This document shows positions 1-6,800 of a DNA stretch of 32,077 nt, in pieces. The stretch is taken from contig DURG01000169.1 in assembly GCA_012837465.1 (NCBI GenBank), positions 1 through 32,077 of the forward strand. The letters run 5' to 3'. Made by a program: the position numbers and the translations under genes. Position 1 is the stretch's first letter, and each line of letters starts with the position of its first letter. Under the pieces are notes generated by a model. The model had not been told where the DNA came from and searched no databases. It saw nothing but the letters and a program-made list of their open reading frames with translations. This DNA is from Propionibacterium sp. GTDB lineage: Bacteria; Actinomycetota; Actinomycetes; Propionibacteriales; Propionibacteriaceae.

Positions 1-265
1 CCACCACGGTGGCGGCGTACTCACCCAGCAGCAGCGGCGCCTCGTGCACCTCCCGGACCTGACGGGCCGGCGGCTCCCACTCGCCGCGGCTGATCATCCG
101 TTCCTGATCTACCAGCCATCCTTCGGCGTCGATCCGGGTGACGAAGGTGATCGGAGCGCTGTGCCGACTTCCGTCGGGGCCGGTGTAGCGCGCCCGGTAC
201 CGCCCGCTCGGCAGCTGGCCGACCTCACCGAAGCCGCGCTTGATCTTGGCCCGTGGTCTACCCAT
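1..265 (-). CDS. Tyrosine-type site-specific integrase, N-terminal part (cut by window edge)
   Basis: The minus-strand frame opens at ATG 265 after a good ribosome site (GGGAGG, about 8 nt upstream) and stays open to base 1, giving 88 residues. It begins MGRPRAKIKRGFGEVGQLPS and continues with RYRARYTGPDGSRHSAP and a WLVDQERMISRGEW segment. This is the usual start of actinobacterial phage/ICE integrases: a small AP2-like arm-DNA-binding domain, then the first part of the SAM-like core-binding domain. The catalytic Arg-His-Arg-Tyr residues would lie beyond the edge and cannot be checked. Such integrases recombine an element's attP with a chromosomal attB, often the 3' end of a tRNA gene. Here the gene lies 227 bp from the 3' end of tRNA-Leu, which fits that role. 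Assignment to a particular element type (prophage, AICE) is not possible from this fragment. Confidence 0.85.
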   Translation of the reverse strand, partial: MGRPRAKIKRGFGEVGQLPSGRYRARYTGPDGSRHSAPITFVTRIDAEGWLVDQERMISRGEWEPPARQVREVHEAPLLLGEYAATVV

Positions 266-337
266 GATGCGTCCCTCCCGTCACGGTCCGTAACGGCCAC
301 GAGGGGTTCGGGTGGACAAGTGAAGGGGCGCGCGACG

Positions 338-386
338 TTCCCCACGGTCCGGATGTCGTGGGGAACCGTGGGGAATACGTGGGGAA
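338..386. repeat. Cluster of 9-bp CGTGGGGAA repeats, likely integrase arm-type sites
   Basis: CGTGGGGAA occurs three times in direct orientation at 357-365, 367-375 and 378-386, and once inverted (TTCCCCACG) at 338-346. The direct copies are spaced 10 and 11 bp apart, close to one helical turn, so they face the same side of the DNA. They lie in the non-coding gap between the integrase start and the tRNA-Leu 3' end, where an att site is expected. Tyrosine integrases of the lambda/L5 kind bind short repeated arm sites through their N-terminal domain. The arm-site role is inferred from position and spacing. Confidence 0.65.
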
Positions 387-429
387 TGGGAGGCCTCTTG
401 AGGCCATCCATGTCCATGAGAGTCCACAA

Positions 430-455
430 CTGAGAAGGACCGAAGTCCTTGTCAG
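430..455 (-). terminator. UUCG-tetraloop hairpin downstream of tRNA-Leu
   Basis: On the minus strand CTGA-c-AAGGAC-TTCG-GTCCTT-c-TCAG forms a 10-bp stem with one C:C mismatch, closed by a UUCG tetraloop. It lies 38 nt beyond the tRNA-Leu 3' end and could terminate tRNA transcription. No clear U-run follows, so termination efficiency is uncertain. It could instead belong to the integrated element. Confidence 0.5.
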
Positions 456-492
456 AGGGGATTTGATGTAGTCAGGGGACCATACATCGTTG

Positions 493-575
493 TGCGCGTG
501 AGAGGAGTTGAACCTCCACGCCCTTGCGGGCACCGGCACCTGAAGCCGGCGCGTCTGCCATTCCGCCACACGCGC
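493..575 (-). tRNA. tRNA-Leu (anticodon CAG)
   Basis: The minus strand folds as a class II tRNA. The 7-bp acceptor stem pairs GCGCGTG (575-569) with CACGCGC (500-494), and A493 is the discriminator base. The D arm contains GGCGGAATGGCAGACGC. The anticodon stem CCGGC/GCCGG closes the loop TTCAGGT, giving anticodon CAG. A long variable arm (GCCCGCAAGGGC) precedes the T arm with GGTTCAACTCC. No CCA is encoded. The tRNA reads CUG, a major leucine codon in high-GC genomes. Its 3' end points toward the integrase, making it the probable attB target. Confidence 0.96.
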
Positions 576-614
576 ATCCGGATCGTTTCCGATCCGACGT
601 CAAACTCTAGCATC

Positions 615-628
615 CCGCCGCGGGGCGG
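615..628 (-). terminator. Short GC hairpin after the aldo/keto reductase gene
   Basis: CCGCC (615-619) and GGCGG (624-628) pair around a 4-nt loop, 12 nt past the reductase stop codon. There is no U-run. It is a possible weak terminator between the reductase gene and the downstream tRNA-Leu. Confidence 0.35.
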
Positions 629-639
629 CACAAAATGGA

Positions 640-1575
640 TCAGGGAACGAGGTAGCCCGCGGCGCGGTACAGCTCGTACCACTCTGGGCGGCTGAGCTCG
701 ACGTCGGCCCCCGCCGCGGCCTTGGTGACGCGCTCCGGCGTGGTGGTGCCGAGCACCACCTGGATGTTGGCCGGGTGGCGGGTGATCCAAGCGACGGCGA
801 TGGCCTCGGGCGCCACGTCGTACTTGGCCGCGAGCCGGTCGATGACCTCGTTGAGCTCCGGATACTCCGGGTTGCCAAGGAACACGCCGTTGAAGAAGCC
901 GGCCTGGAACGGCGACCACGCCTGGACGGTGAGGTCGTGCACGCGGCAGTAGTCGAGGATGCCGAGGTCGAGGCTGGCCGACTGCTCGACGCCCACCATG
1001 TTGGCCGCCACGCCCTGCGCGACGATCGGTGCATGCGTGATGGACAGCTGCAGCTGGTTCACCACCAGCGGCTGGCTGACGTAGCGGCGCAGCAGCTCGA
1101 TCTGGTTCGGGGTGTGGTTGGACACGCCGAAGTGGCGCACCTTGCCGGCGGCGCTGAGCTCGTCGAACGCGCGGGCGACCTCCTCGGGCTCGACCAGCGC
1201 GTCGGGGCGGTGCAGGAGGAGGACGTCGAGGTAATCGGTCTCCAGGGCGGCGAGCGAGCCGTCGACCTGCTTCATGATGTGCTCGTAGGAGAAGTCGAAG
1301 AACGGCCCGTCCTTGTTGATGCCCGCCTTGGACTGGAGGATGATCTCCCCGCGCTCCGACGGCGACAGCTTCAGCGCCTCCGTGAACCGCTGCTCGCAGC
1401 CGTGGTACGAGGCCGAGCCGTAGATGTCGGCATGGTCGAAGAAGTTGATGCCCGCCTCGCGGGAGGCGTCGTACAGGGCGCGCACCTCGTCGTCGCTCTT
1501 GTCCTGGATGCGCATGACGCCGGTGACGACGGCGGGCACCACGAGGTCGGTGTTGCCAAGGGTGAAGGTCTTCAT
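640..1575 (-). CDS. Aldo/keto reductase
   Basis: This 311-residue protein opens MKTFTLGNTDLVVPAVVTG and has the complete AKR (beta/alpha)8 signature. The catalytic tetrad is visible as Asp47 and Tyr52 in FDHADIYG, Lys83 in LQSKAGI and His122 in LLLHRPD. FGVSNHTPNQ follows, and a C-terminal GTTTPERV segment is consistent with binding the NADP 2'-phosphate. The layout resembles the E. coli YdhF-like group, cytosolic NADPH-dependent reductases of uncertain natural substrate. The family call is secure; the substrate is not visible. The gene stands alone: tRNA-Leu lies downstream on the same strand and the glycosyltransferase ends 78 bp upstream. A TACGCT element 5 nt before the ATG could be a -10 box, but no good -35 supports it. 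Confidence 0.93.
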   Translation of the reverse strand: MKTFTLGNTDLVVPAVVTGVMRIQDKSDDEVRALYDASREAGINFFDHADIYGSASYHGCEQRFTEALKLSPSERGEIILQSKAGINKDGPFFDFSYEHIMKQVDGSLAALETDYLDVLLLHRPDALVEPEEVARAFDELSAAGKVRHFGVSNHTPNQIELLRRYVSQPLVVNQLQLSITHAPIVAQGVAANMVGVEQSASLDLGILDYCRVHDLTVQAWSPFQAGFFNGVFLGNPEYPELNEVIDRLAAKYDVAPEAIAVAWITRHPANIQVVLGTTTPERVTKAAAGADVELSRPEWYELYRAAGYLVP

Positions 1576-1604
1576 GCTTCAGCGTATCGCCGCACCGTGG
1601 CATC

Positions 1605-1650
1605 CGGGACCCGAGGCTCAACCCGACACCCGCGCGGCCCCCGGGTCCCG
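1605..1650. terminator. Inverted repeat CGGGACCCG/CGGGTCCCG downstream of the glycosyltransferase gene
   Basis: CGGGACCCG at 1605-1613 is the exact reverse complement of CGGGTCCCG at 1642-1650, leaving a 28-nt loop. It sits immediately past the glycosyltransferase stop and before the reductase start. The same CGGGTCCCGAG core is repeated four times at 22427-22559, so this is probably one member of a dispersed intergenic hairpin family and may act as a terminator. Confidence 0.45.
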
Positions 1651-1653
1651 AGG

Positions 1654-2715
1654 TCAGGCGGCGATGGGCAGGGGGCGGTGACCGGCGCGGGCCAGCAGTT
1701 CCTCGTGGACGGCGGCGAGGTCGTAGGAGACCGCGCGGAGGTCGTGCTGGGCGGCCAGGAGTCGCCCGGCGTGCGTGAGGTTGGGCGCGTCGTCGGCGAG
1801 GATCGCGCGGGCCTTCACCTCGAACTCGGCGGTGCTGGTGGCGCGGTGCACCGCGGCCTCGTGCAGCCAGCCGTCGTAGACCGGGATGTCGCGCACGAGC
1901 ACGGGCACGCCGCTGGAGAGCGCCTCGAGCACCACGATGCCCTGGGTCTCCTCGTGTGACATGAAGCAGAACAGGTCCGCCCCCGCATAGGCGTCGCGCA
2001 CCTCGTCGGGCGATACGTGGCCCATGAGGTGGACGTTGCCGGGCAGGTCCGCCAGCGCGGCCCGCACGTCGGGGGTCATCATGGCCTCGCTGGGCGCGGT
2101 GCCGGCCCAGTAGAAGTCGGCCTCGGGCATGCGGCGGGCGAGGTCGAGGAACTCGACGATGCCCTTGCGCACCATCAGGTGGCCCACGCTGAGCACCACC
2201 TTGCGGTCCGCCCCGATGCCGTACTTCATCCGGAAGCGGGAGCGGGCGGCGGGGCCGCCGGAGAAGAAGCGCGTGTCGACCCCGTTGGTCAGCACGCGGA
2301 TGGGGGCCTCGATGCCGTACTTCTCGATGATCCCGCGGGAGTAGGGCGTCGGGGTGACGACGACGTCGCCGCGGCGGTAGACCACGCCCAGCCACTTCTC
2401 GAACAGGGGCGCGAAGCTGCGCGCGCCCACCCAGGACTGCTCGAAGTCCTCGCGCGTGGAGTGCGCGAAGACCACGACGGGGATGCCGAACGCCCTCGCC
2501 AGGCAGGCGACGAGCACGGAATCGGGGAAGATGGTGTTGAGCTGCACCACGTCGGGGCGGCGCCAGAGCTTGACGATCTGCGAGCCGAGCGCCAGCAGCA
2601 TCTTGGTCTGGTGGCGCATCGCGGAGCCGACCCCGCTCTTCTCCATCAGGCGCCCGGCGCCCGAGTACAGGCAGACCCGCAGGCCACCCTGCGGCCGCGC
2701 CGCCGTCGTCGTCAT
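1654..2715 (-). CDS. GT4-family glycosyltransferase, probably acting on a diacylglycerol-type lipid
   Basis: The protein has 353 residues from ATG 2715. A GT-B fold is indicated by an N-terminal LRVCLYSGAGRLMEKSGVGSA, then VVQLNTIFPDS and AHSTREDFEQSW, then TPTPYSRGIIEKYG and VLTNGVDTRFF. The C-terminal donor site has the retaining E-x7-E motif in EETQGIVVLEAL. The NTIFPDS and HSTREDF segments match the Gram-positive glucosyltransferases that build (di)glucosyl-diacylglycerol. That substrate is inferred from family resemblance; the donor is probably a nucleotide sugar. The start at 2715 overlaps the upstream TVP38-like gene's stop in a TGATG junction, which suggests translational coupling; ATG 2730 is an alternative. 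No signal peptide is seen, so it should act at the cytoplasmic membrane face. Confidence 0.85.
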   Translation of the reverse strand: MTTTAARPQGGLRVCLYSGAGRLMEKSGVGSAMRHQTKMLLALGSQIVKLWRRPDVVQLNTIFPDSVLVACLARAFGIPVVVFAHSTREDFEQSWVGARSFAPLFEKWLGVVYRRGDVVVTPTPYSRGIIEKYGIEAPIRVLTNGVDTRFFSGGPAARSRFRMKYGIGADRKVVLSVGHLMVRKGIVEFLDLARRMPEADFYWAGTAPSEAMMTPDVRAALADLPGNVHLMGHVSPDEVRDAYAGADLFCFMSHEETQGIVVLEALSSGVPVLVRDIPVYDGWLHEAAVHRATSTAEFEVKARAILADDAPNLTHAGRLLAAQHDLRAVSYDLAAVHEELLARAGHRPLPIAA

Positions 2716-3410
2716 CAGAGTCCCAGCCATGGGAACACCGCCTTCAGGAGGGCCATTACGCCGGTCGTGTAGAGGAGGACTCCCCATGGTTTGCACAGGA
2801 AGATGATTAGGAGATAGGTGCGCCAGCGCATCTGGGTGAGGCCGGCGAGGTAACAGAGTGCGTCGTCGGGTGCGAGGGGCGCCGCGATGGCGATCGCGAA
2901 GTACTTGGTGAACTTGGGGTGGTCGAGCCACTTGCCGTAGCGCTCGATGGTGCGTTGCGAGAAGCGGGCGACAAGGAGGTCGCGGCCGATGAGGCGCGAG
3001 ATGCCGAAGACGATGATGGAGCCCAGCACCGTGGCGAGGTAGGCGTAGATGGTGCCTTCGAGGTGCCCGAAGATGATGGGCGCGGAGATGATGGTGCCGG
3101 AGCCGGGGATCAGCGGGAAGACGGCCTCGAGGGAGCCGGCGAGGATGAAGGCGATCGGGGCGAGCGGGCCGAAGGAGTCGACGAACTCACGCAGCGAGGC
3201 GACGGACGTGAGGACGCCGCTGGTGAAGCCCAGGACCACGAGCGTGACGATGCCCGCGAGGCCGATCAGCGACATGACGTGGAAGAACCGCTTGAGTCGC
3301 TTGGAGCGCTCCGGGTTCGACGGGGTGCTGAGCTCCTCAACGTCCACGGGCACCTCGTCGACGGGTCGCGCTGCCGTGGTCGGCAGCGGCGCGGCTTCCA
3401 GGATGGTCAT
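2715..3410 (-). CDS. TVP38/TMEM64 (DedA-superfamily) membrane protein
   Basis: The protein has 231 residues from ATG 3410, chosen because GGAAGG lies 9 nt upstream; ATG 3419 would sit directly against that ribosome site. The N-terminal 50 or so residues are polar. A transmembrane helix (IGLAGIVTLVVLGFTSGVL) follows, and then the family core: LAPIAFILAGSLEAVFPLIPGSGTI, a GSIIVFGISRLIGRDLL helix and AAPLAPDDALCYLAGLTQM. The proline-rich re-entrant segments (PLIPGSG, APLAPDD) are typical of the SNARE-associated/VTT domain. Relatives are implicated in lipid transport or flipping across membranes. Its stop overlaps the start of the lipid-type glycosyltransferase, so the pair may make or move a glycolipid; this is inferred from context. 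Confidence 0.85.
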   Translation of the reverse strand: MTILEAAPLPTTAARPVDEVPVDVEELSTPSNPERSKRLKRFFHVMSLIGLAGIVTLVVLGFTSGVLTSVASLREFVDSFGPLAPIAFILAGSLEAVFPLIPGSGTIISAPIIFGHLEGTIYAYLATVLGSIIVFGISRLIGRDLLVARFSQRTIERYGKWLDHPKFTKYFAIAIAAPLAPDDALCYLAGLTQMRWRTYLLIIFLCKPWGVLLYTTGVMALLKAVFPWLGL

Positions 3411-3514
3411 GGCAACCATCCTTCCCGCGGAAGGGTCGGCGCACATCAGGCCAACGTCTCGCACCACCCCCTACTTCGGTTGGATTCTGAGGGGGTGAAC
3501 CCTGAGGGGGACCC

Positions 3515-3736
3515 GCTGGTTGAGCCGCCTTCTGCGACGAAGGAGCCAGCCGAGTGTTGAAACAGCAGCGCTGGTTGAGCCGCGCTCTGCGACGAAGGAG
3601 CCAGCGCGTGTCGAAACCCGGCGAGCTTCCAATCAACCTTGCCCGCAAACTCACCGGGTTTCGACACGCTGCGCTGCTCGTACCTCGCAGGCAGCGGCTC
3701 AACCAGCGGCGTGGGGCTCAACCAGCGGCGTGGGGC
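3515..3736. repeat. Intergenic repeat cluster (about 50-bp GGTTGAGCCG...GTGTCGAAAC units, direct and inverted)
   Basis: This gene-free stretch contains two direct copies of an about 50-bp unit (3515-3563 and 3570-3620) beginning GCTGGTTGAGCCG and ending GTGTYGAAAC. A diverged inverted copy spans about 3654-3708 (GGGTTTCGACACGCTG ... GGCTCAACCAGCG). The units share CTGCGACGAAGGAGCCAGC. The array ends with two exact 19-bp tandem units (3698-3716 and 3717-3735). It runs right up to the HAD gene's stop at 3737. Direct and inverted copies together can fold into long hairpins, so it may serve as a terminator for the HAD/GH3 operon. I see no coding potential. Confidence 0.7.
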
Positions 3737-4648
3737 TCAGCCGTTGACGATCTCCCAGTGCGGCATCTCGGGCAGCAGCGCCTCGTACTCGGCCACCAAC
3801 TGGTCCTGGTACTCGCCGCGGTACGTCCCGTTCAGGAACCTGGGCAGCGCCTCCTCGCGGAACCGCCGCCAGCTCTCCCGCTCGGAGCCGGGGAGGATGG
3901 GGTAGAACAGCACGCCCTCGCTGTAGGCCGAATCCCGGTCACCCGGGGCGTCGCCGATCAGCATGATGTGGTCGTCGTCGTACTTGCCCTTCGCAGCCCA
4001 GCGCACGTGCTCGGCCTTCGATCCCATCTCCTGGCCGGCGATGACCTCCATGTACTTGGCCAGGTCGTGTTCGTGCCATTCGCGCTCGAGGGCCTCCATC
4101 GGGGTGGCGGAGACCGTCATGCAGTCGACGTCCTCGGACATGGCCTCGAAGGCCTCGCGCACGCCGGGGAACGGGGCGCAGCCGTGCACCATCCAGGCGA
4201 TGAGCTCGTTGACGCCCTTGCCCCACTCGATGCACTGCTCGATCTCCGCCGACGGGTGGGCGGCAGCGAAATCCGCAATGCCCCGGTCCGAGCGTGGGTA
4301 GCCGGAGTCGAGGAACTTCTGCAGCTCCTTCCCCTCGGGGATCCGCACGCCGCGCTCCAACACTTCGGGGCGCTGCTTGAGCAGTTCGAACAGCCGCGCC
4401 AGGGCCACCCAGCGGTTCTGGCCGCGGGTGGTGGAGTACAGGTTGACGAACAGCGCCGTCTCCCGCACCAGGGTGGAGGCGGCCTGCAGGTCGAAGTACT
4501 TGATGTAGGAGGGCGTGAAGCACTCCTGGTGCTTGATGTCCATGGCGTCCATGGCGCAGCCGTCGGAGTCGATGCCGACGAAGAACTTGCGCTTGGGCTG
4601 GAAGTCGACGAGGACCTGGGCCCGCTCGGGCATCTTCGTTTCAGTCAT
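3737..4648 (-). CDS. HAD-superfamily hydrolase (predicted phosphatase)
   Basis: The protein has 303 residues. All four HAD motifs are present: motif I IDSDGCAMD (nucleophile Asp about residue 27, acid/base Asp two later), motif II TVSATP, the motif III lysine in GSKAEH, and motif IV LIGDAPGDRDSA. A large helical insert between motifs I and II (about residues 35-175) is a C1 cap, which normally sets substrate choice. It is therefore a Mg-dependent phosphohydrolase, probably on a small phosphorylated metabolite; the substrate is not visible. It lies 12 nt downstream of the GH3 gene and is clearly in the same operon, so a sugar phosphate derived from GlcNAc metabolism is a reasonable but unproven guess. 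No signal peptide is seen. Confidence 0.85.
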   Translation of the reverse strand: MTETKMPERAQVLVDFQPKRKFFVGIDSDGCAMDAMDIKHQECFTPSYIKYFDLQAASTLVRETALFVNLYSTTRGQNRWVALARLFELLKQRPEVLERGVRIPEGKELQKFLDSGYPRSDRGIADFAAAHPSAEIEQCIEWGKGVNELIAWMVHGCAPFPGVREAFEAMSEDVDCMTVSATPMEALEREWHEHDLAKYMEVIAGQEMGSKAEHVRWAAKGKYDDDHIMLIGDAPGDRDSAYSEGVLFYPILPGSERESWRRFREEALPRFLNGTYRGEYQDQLVAEYEALLPEMPHWEIVNG

Positions 4649-4660
4649 GGGTGGGTCCGT

Positions 4661-6424
4661 TCAGATGTGGGTGTCGGGGAAGGGGAACATCTCGGTGTTG
4701 GGCGTGCCCTTGAACTCGCTCTTGCCCTCCAGCTTGTCGAGCACGATGTCGAGGTTGAAGTCCTTGTCGTCGTAGGCGTTGATGTAGGTCTTCACCTGCG
4801 GCATGTCGGGCAGCAGGTTGGGCGACGCCGTCGAGACCAGGATGGTCGGGATCTCGTGCACGAACCAGGGCATGTCGAGCGTGCCCTTGGTGCCGGGCCA
4901 GTAGGGGCGCTCGATGGCCTGGCCGATGCCGACGACGTTGGCCACGGTGATGACCAGGTCGTAGTTGTCGGTGAGGTCGGCGATGGCGGACTTGCCGGCA
5001 TAGGCGTTGGAGAGGATCTCGCGGATCTCCTCGTTGGTCTTGCCCTTGACCTTGTCGAGCTGCGACTCGTAGCGGTCGGCCTCGTAGCCACGCTCCCGGA
5101 GTTTCTCGGCAACCTTGTCGGCCGGGTGGATGCCAGCGTCGCCGGTGAGGGCCGCGAACGGGCTCGGGGCGGCGCCGACGGGGATGACGAGGATGCGCTT
5201 GAACTTGTCCGGGGAGATGGGCAGGGTTTCGGGCTGCTTGTTCTTCACCAGGGTGATGGCGGCGTCGGCGAGCTCCTCAGCGACCTGCTGGTGCTCTGCC
5301 AGGCCGATCTTGGCCATGGCCTCGTCCTTGGGCATGAGCAGTTCGTTGCCGGGCTTCTTGTGGAGGCCGAGCATGGCCTTGAGGCCGAGGATGCGGGTGA
5401 GCGCGTCATGGAGGCGCTCGTCGGAGAGCTTGCCGGATTTCCAGCCCTCCATCATCCAGTTGAAGTCCTCGTCGGGGTCGTTGAAGAAGAGGAAGAGGTC
5501 GCAGCCGGCCTCGATCGCGGTGGGGAGGATGTCGGAGCGCTTCATGGCTCCGGTGAGGCCCACCATGTGGCTCGCGTCGGTGACGACGACCCCGTTGAAG
5601 CCGAGCTGCTCGCGCAGGAGCTTGGTGTTGATCTCCTTTGACAGGGTCGCCGGCAGGATGTCCTCATCACGCATGTCGGGGTTGAAGTGCTTCTGGTAGG
5701 CGGGCAGCGCGATGTGGCCGGTCATGATCGACGGCAGGCCGGCGTCGAAGAGGCCCTTGTAGAGGCGGCCGAAGGTGTCGTCCCATTCCTCGGTGCTGAG
5801 CCAGTTGGGGGCGTGGGAGAGGTGCTGGTCGCGCTCGTCGATGCCGTCGCCGGGCCAGTGCTTGGCGGCCGGGGCGATGCCGGATTCCTGGATGCCCTTC
5901 ATGTAGGCGAGGCTCATCTCGAGGACCTGGTCGACGTCGCCGCCCCAGGTGCGGCGGCTGACGATGGGGTTGCGCCAGTTGCGGTACACGTCGACGATCG
6001 GGGCGAACGACCAGTTGCAGCCGATGGCGGAGGCCTCGACGCCGGAGATGCGGCCGAGTTCGTAGGCGAACCTCACGTCGTTGGCGACGCCGATCTTGGC
6101 CTCCCAACCGACGTAGGTGCCGTCGGTGCAGGCGCCGTTGCCGCCGGCCTCGGTGTTGGCGGCGATGAGCATGGGGATCTTCGAGTGGGTCTGCAGGATG
6201 TTGTTCTGCTCCCACACCTCGTCGGCCTTGGCCGGCGTGTAGCGCACGGCCCCGATGTGGTAGGTGTTCAGGACGTCGGTGAGGTACTCCTCCGTGCGCT
6301 CGGCGCCCATGTTGACGAAGAGTTGACCGATCTTCTCCTCGTCGGTCATCTCCGAAATGGTCTTCTCCACCCAGGCGACGGAGTCGGCATCCAGGTTGAA
6401 GGGCTGTGCTGTGAGATCCACCAT
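4661..6424 (-). CDS. Cytoplasmic GH3 family beta-N-acetylglucosaminidase-like enzyme
   Basis: The protein has 587 residues from ATG 6424, preceded by an AGGAAAAAC-type ribosome site. The N-terminal (beta/alpha)8 barrel carries MTDEEKIGQLF and the NagZ-like motif AAKHWPGDGIDERDQHLSH. In this subgroup the Asp-His dyad after KHxPG serves as general acid/base. The catalytic nucleophile Asp is in NGVVVTDASHMVG. A second alpha/beta domain (about residues 390-580) follows, so it is the two-domain form. There is no signal peptide. The NagZ branch acts on terminal beta-N-acetylglucosamine, for example from peptidoglycan turnover. Some actinobacterial members are phosphorylases rather than hydrolases, and the sequence alone does not settle which. 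Cotranscribed with the HAD phosphatase. Confidence 0.88.
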   Translation of the reverse strand: MVDLTAQPFNLDADSVAWVEKTISEMTDEEKIGQLFVNMGAERTEEYLTDVLNTYHIGAVRYTPAKADEVWEQNNILQTHSKIPMLIAANTEAGGNGACTDGTYVGWEAKIGVANDVRFAYELGRISGVEASAIGCNWSFAPIVDVYRNWRNPIVSRRTWGGDVDQVLEMSLAYMKGIQESGIAPAAKHWPGDGIDERDQHLSHAPNWLSTEEWDDTFGRLYKGLFDAGLPSIMTGHIALPAYQKHFNPDMRDEDILPATLSKEINTKLLREQLGFNGVVVTDASHMVGLTGAMKRSDILPTAIEAGCDLFLFFNDPDEDFNWMMEGWKSGKLSDERLHDALTRILGLKAMLGLHKKPGNELLMPKDEAMAKIGLAEHQQVAEELADAAITLVKNKQPETLPISPDKFKRILVIPVGAAPSPFAALTGDAGIHPADKVAEKLRERGYEADRYESQLDKVKGKTNEEIREILSNAYAGKSAIADLTDNYDLVITVANVVGIGQAIERPYWPGTKGTLDMPWFVHEIPTILVSTASPNLLPDMPQVKTYINAYDDKDFNLDIVLDKLEGKSEFKGTPNTEMFPFPDTHI

Positions 6425-6594
6425 GAGTTTTTCCTCGCTACGTTGCTTGGTTGCTCCTTCACTTCACCAAAGGTTGACCACCGCCCGAAGAAGTTGCCCT
6501 ATGTTGCCATTGCCCGCCCTCGGCTTGAAGGGGTCGCCGCAGCGTGACCCGTGGTGCGTCGCACGGTCAACGGAACAAGCAGGGGCTGATGGGG

Positions 6595-6677
6595 GCCCGA
6601 CAGGGGTAGGTCGGGCGTTGTGGAGCCCGATCACCAACCAACCACTTTCAGCAGCCACCGACGTGATCGGGATCCAC
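6595..6677. repeat. Two consecutive inverted repeats in the 376-bp gap upstream of the GH3 gene
   Basis: GCCCGAC (6595-6601) pairs exactly with GTCGGGC (6610-6616) around an 8-nt loop. Just beyond, a 15-bp inverted repeat with one mismatch pairs GTGGAGCCCGATCAC (6620-6634) with GTGATCGGGATCCAC (6663-6677) around 28 nt. No reading frame of note spans them. They could form structure in the GH3 5' leader, an operator pair, or a small mobile remnant. The rest of 6425-6800 shows no gene. Confidence 0.5.
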
Positions 6678-6749
6678 ATGGGCGGGGAGGGCCCCCATCA
6701 GGCCCTGCGGAACCATCCAGTGGTTCAGGCCACAGACCAGCTGCGGCGG

Positions 6750-6792
6750 CCCTTCGACCTGCCCGGCGCTCCGCGCTGGGACAGGCTCAGGG
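6750..6792 (-). terminator. GC-rich hairpin downstream of the dGTPase-like gene
   Basis: The segment 6758-6785 (CCTGCCCGGCGC ... GCGCTGGGACAGG) folds with a GGCGC/GCGC-type core and outer CCTG/CAGG pairs, flanked by CCTTCGA and CTCAGGG. It lies 9 nt past the stop codon at 6801. The outer bases resemble the dispersed CCCTGAGCCTGTCGAAGGG palindrome seen in many actinobacterial intergenic regions. Termination is inferred; there is no U-run. Confidence 0.45.
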
Positions 6793-6800
6793 AGCGAGTG

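Noticed and set aside
452-2395. Long minus-strand open frame (647 codons) rich in Arg and Pro across the reductase and glycosyltransferase genes
   Set aside because: It is an out-of-frame shadow of two recognisable genes; composition is typical of alternative frames in high-GC DNA and no family motif is present.
3554-5641. 695-codon plus-strand open frame antisense to the HAD and GH3 genes
   Set aside because: The opposite strand has clear enzyme motifs; this frame is a GC-bias artefact with Gly/Val/Leu/Asp-rich low-information sequence.
6464-6679. 71-codon minus-strand frame in the gap upstream of the GH3 gene
   Set aside because: It has no good ribosome site and no family resemblance, and it spans the inverted repeats; it is probably chance.
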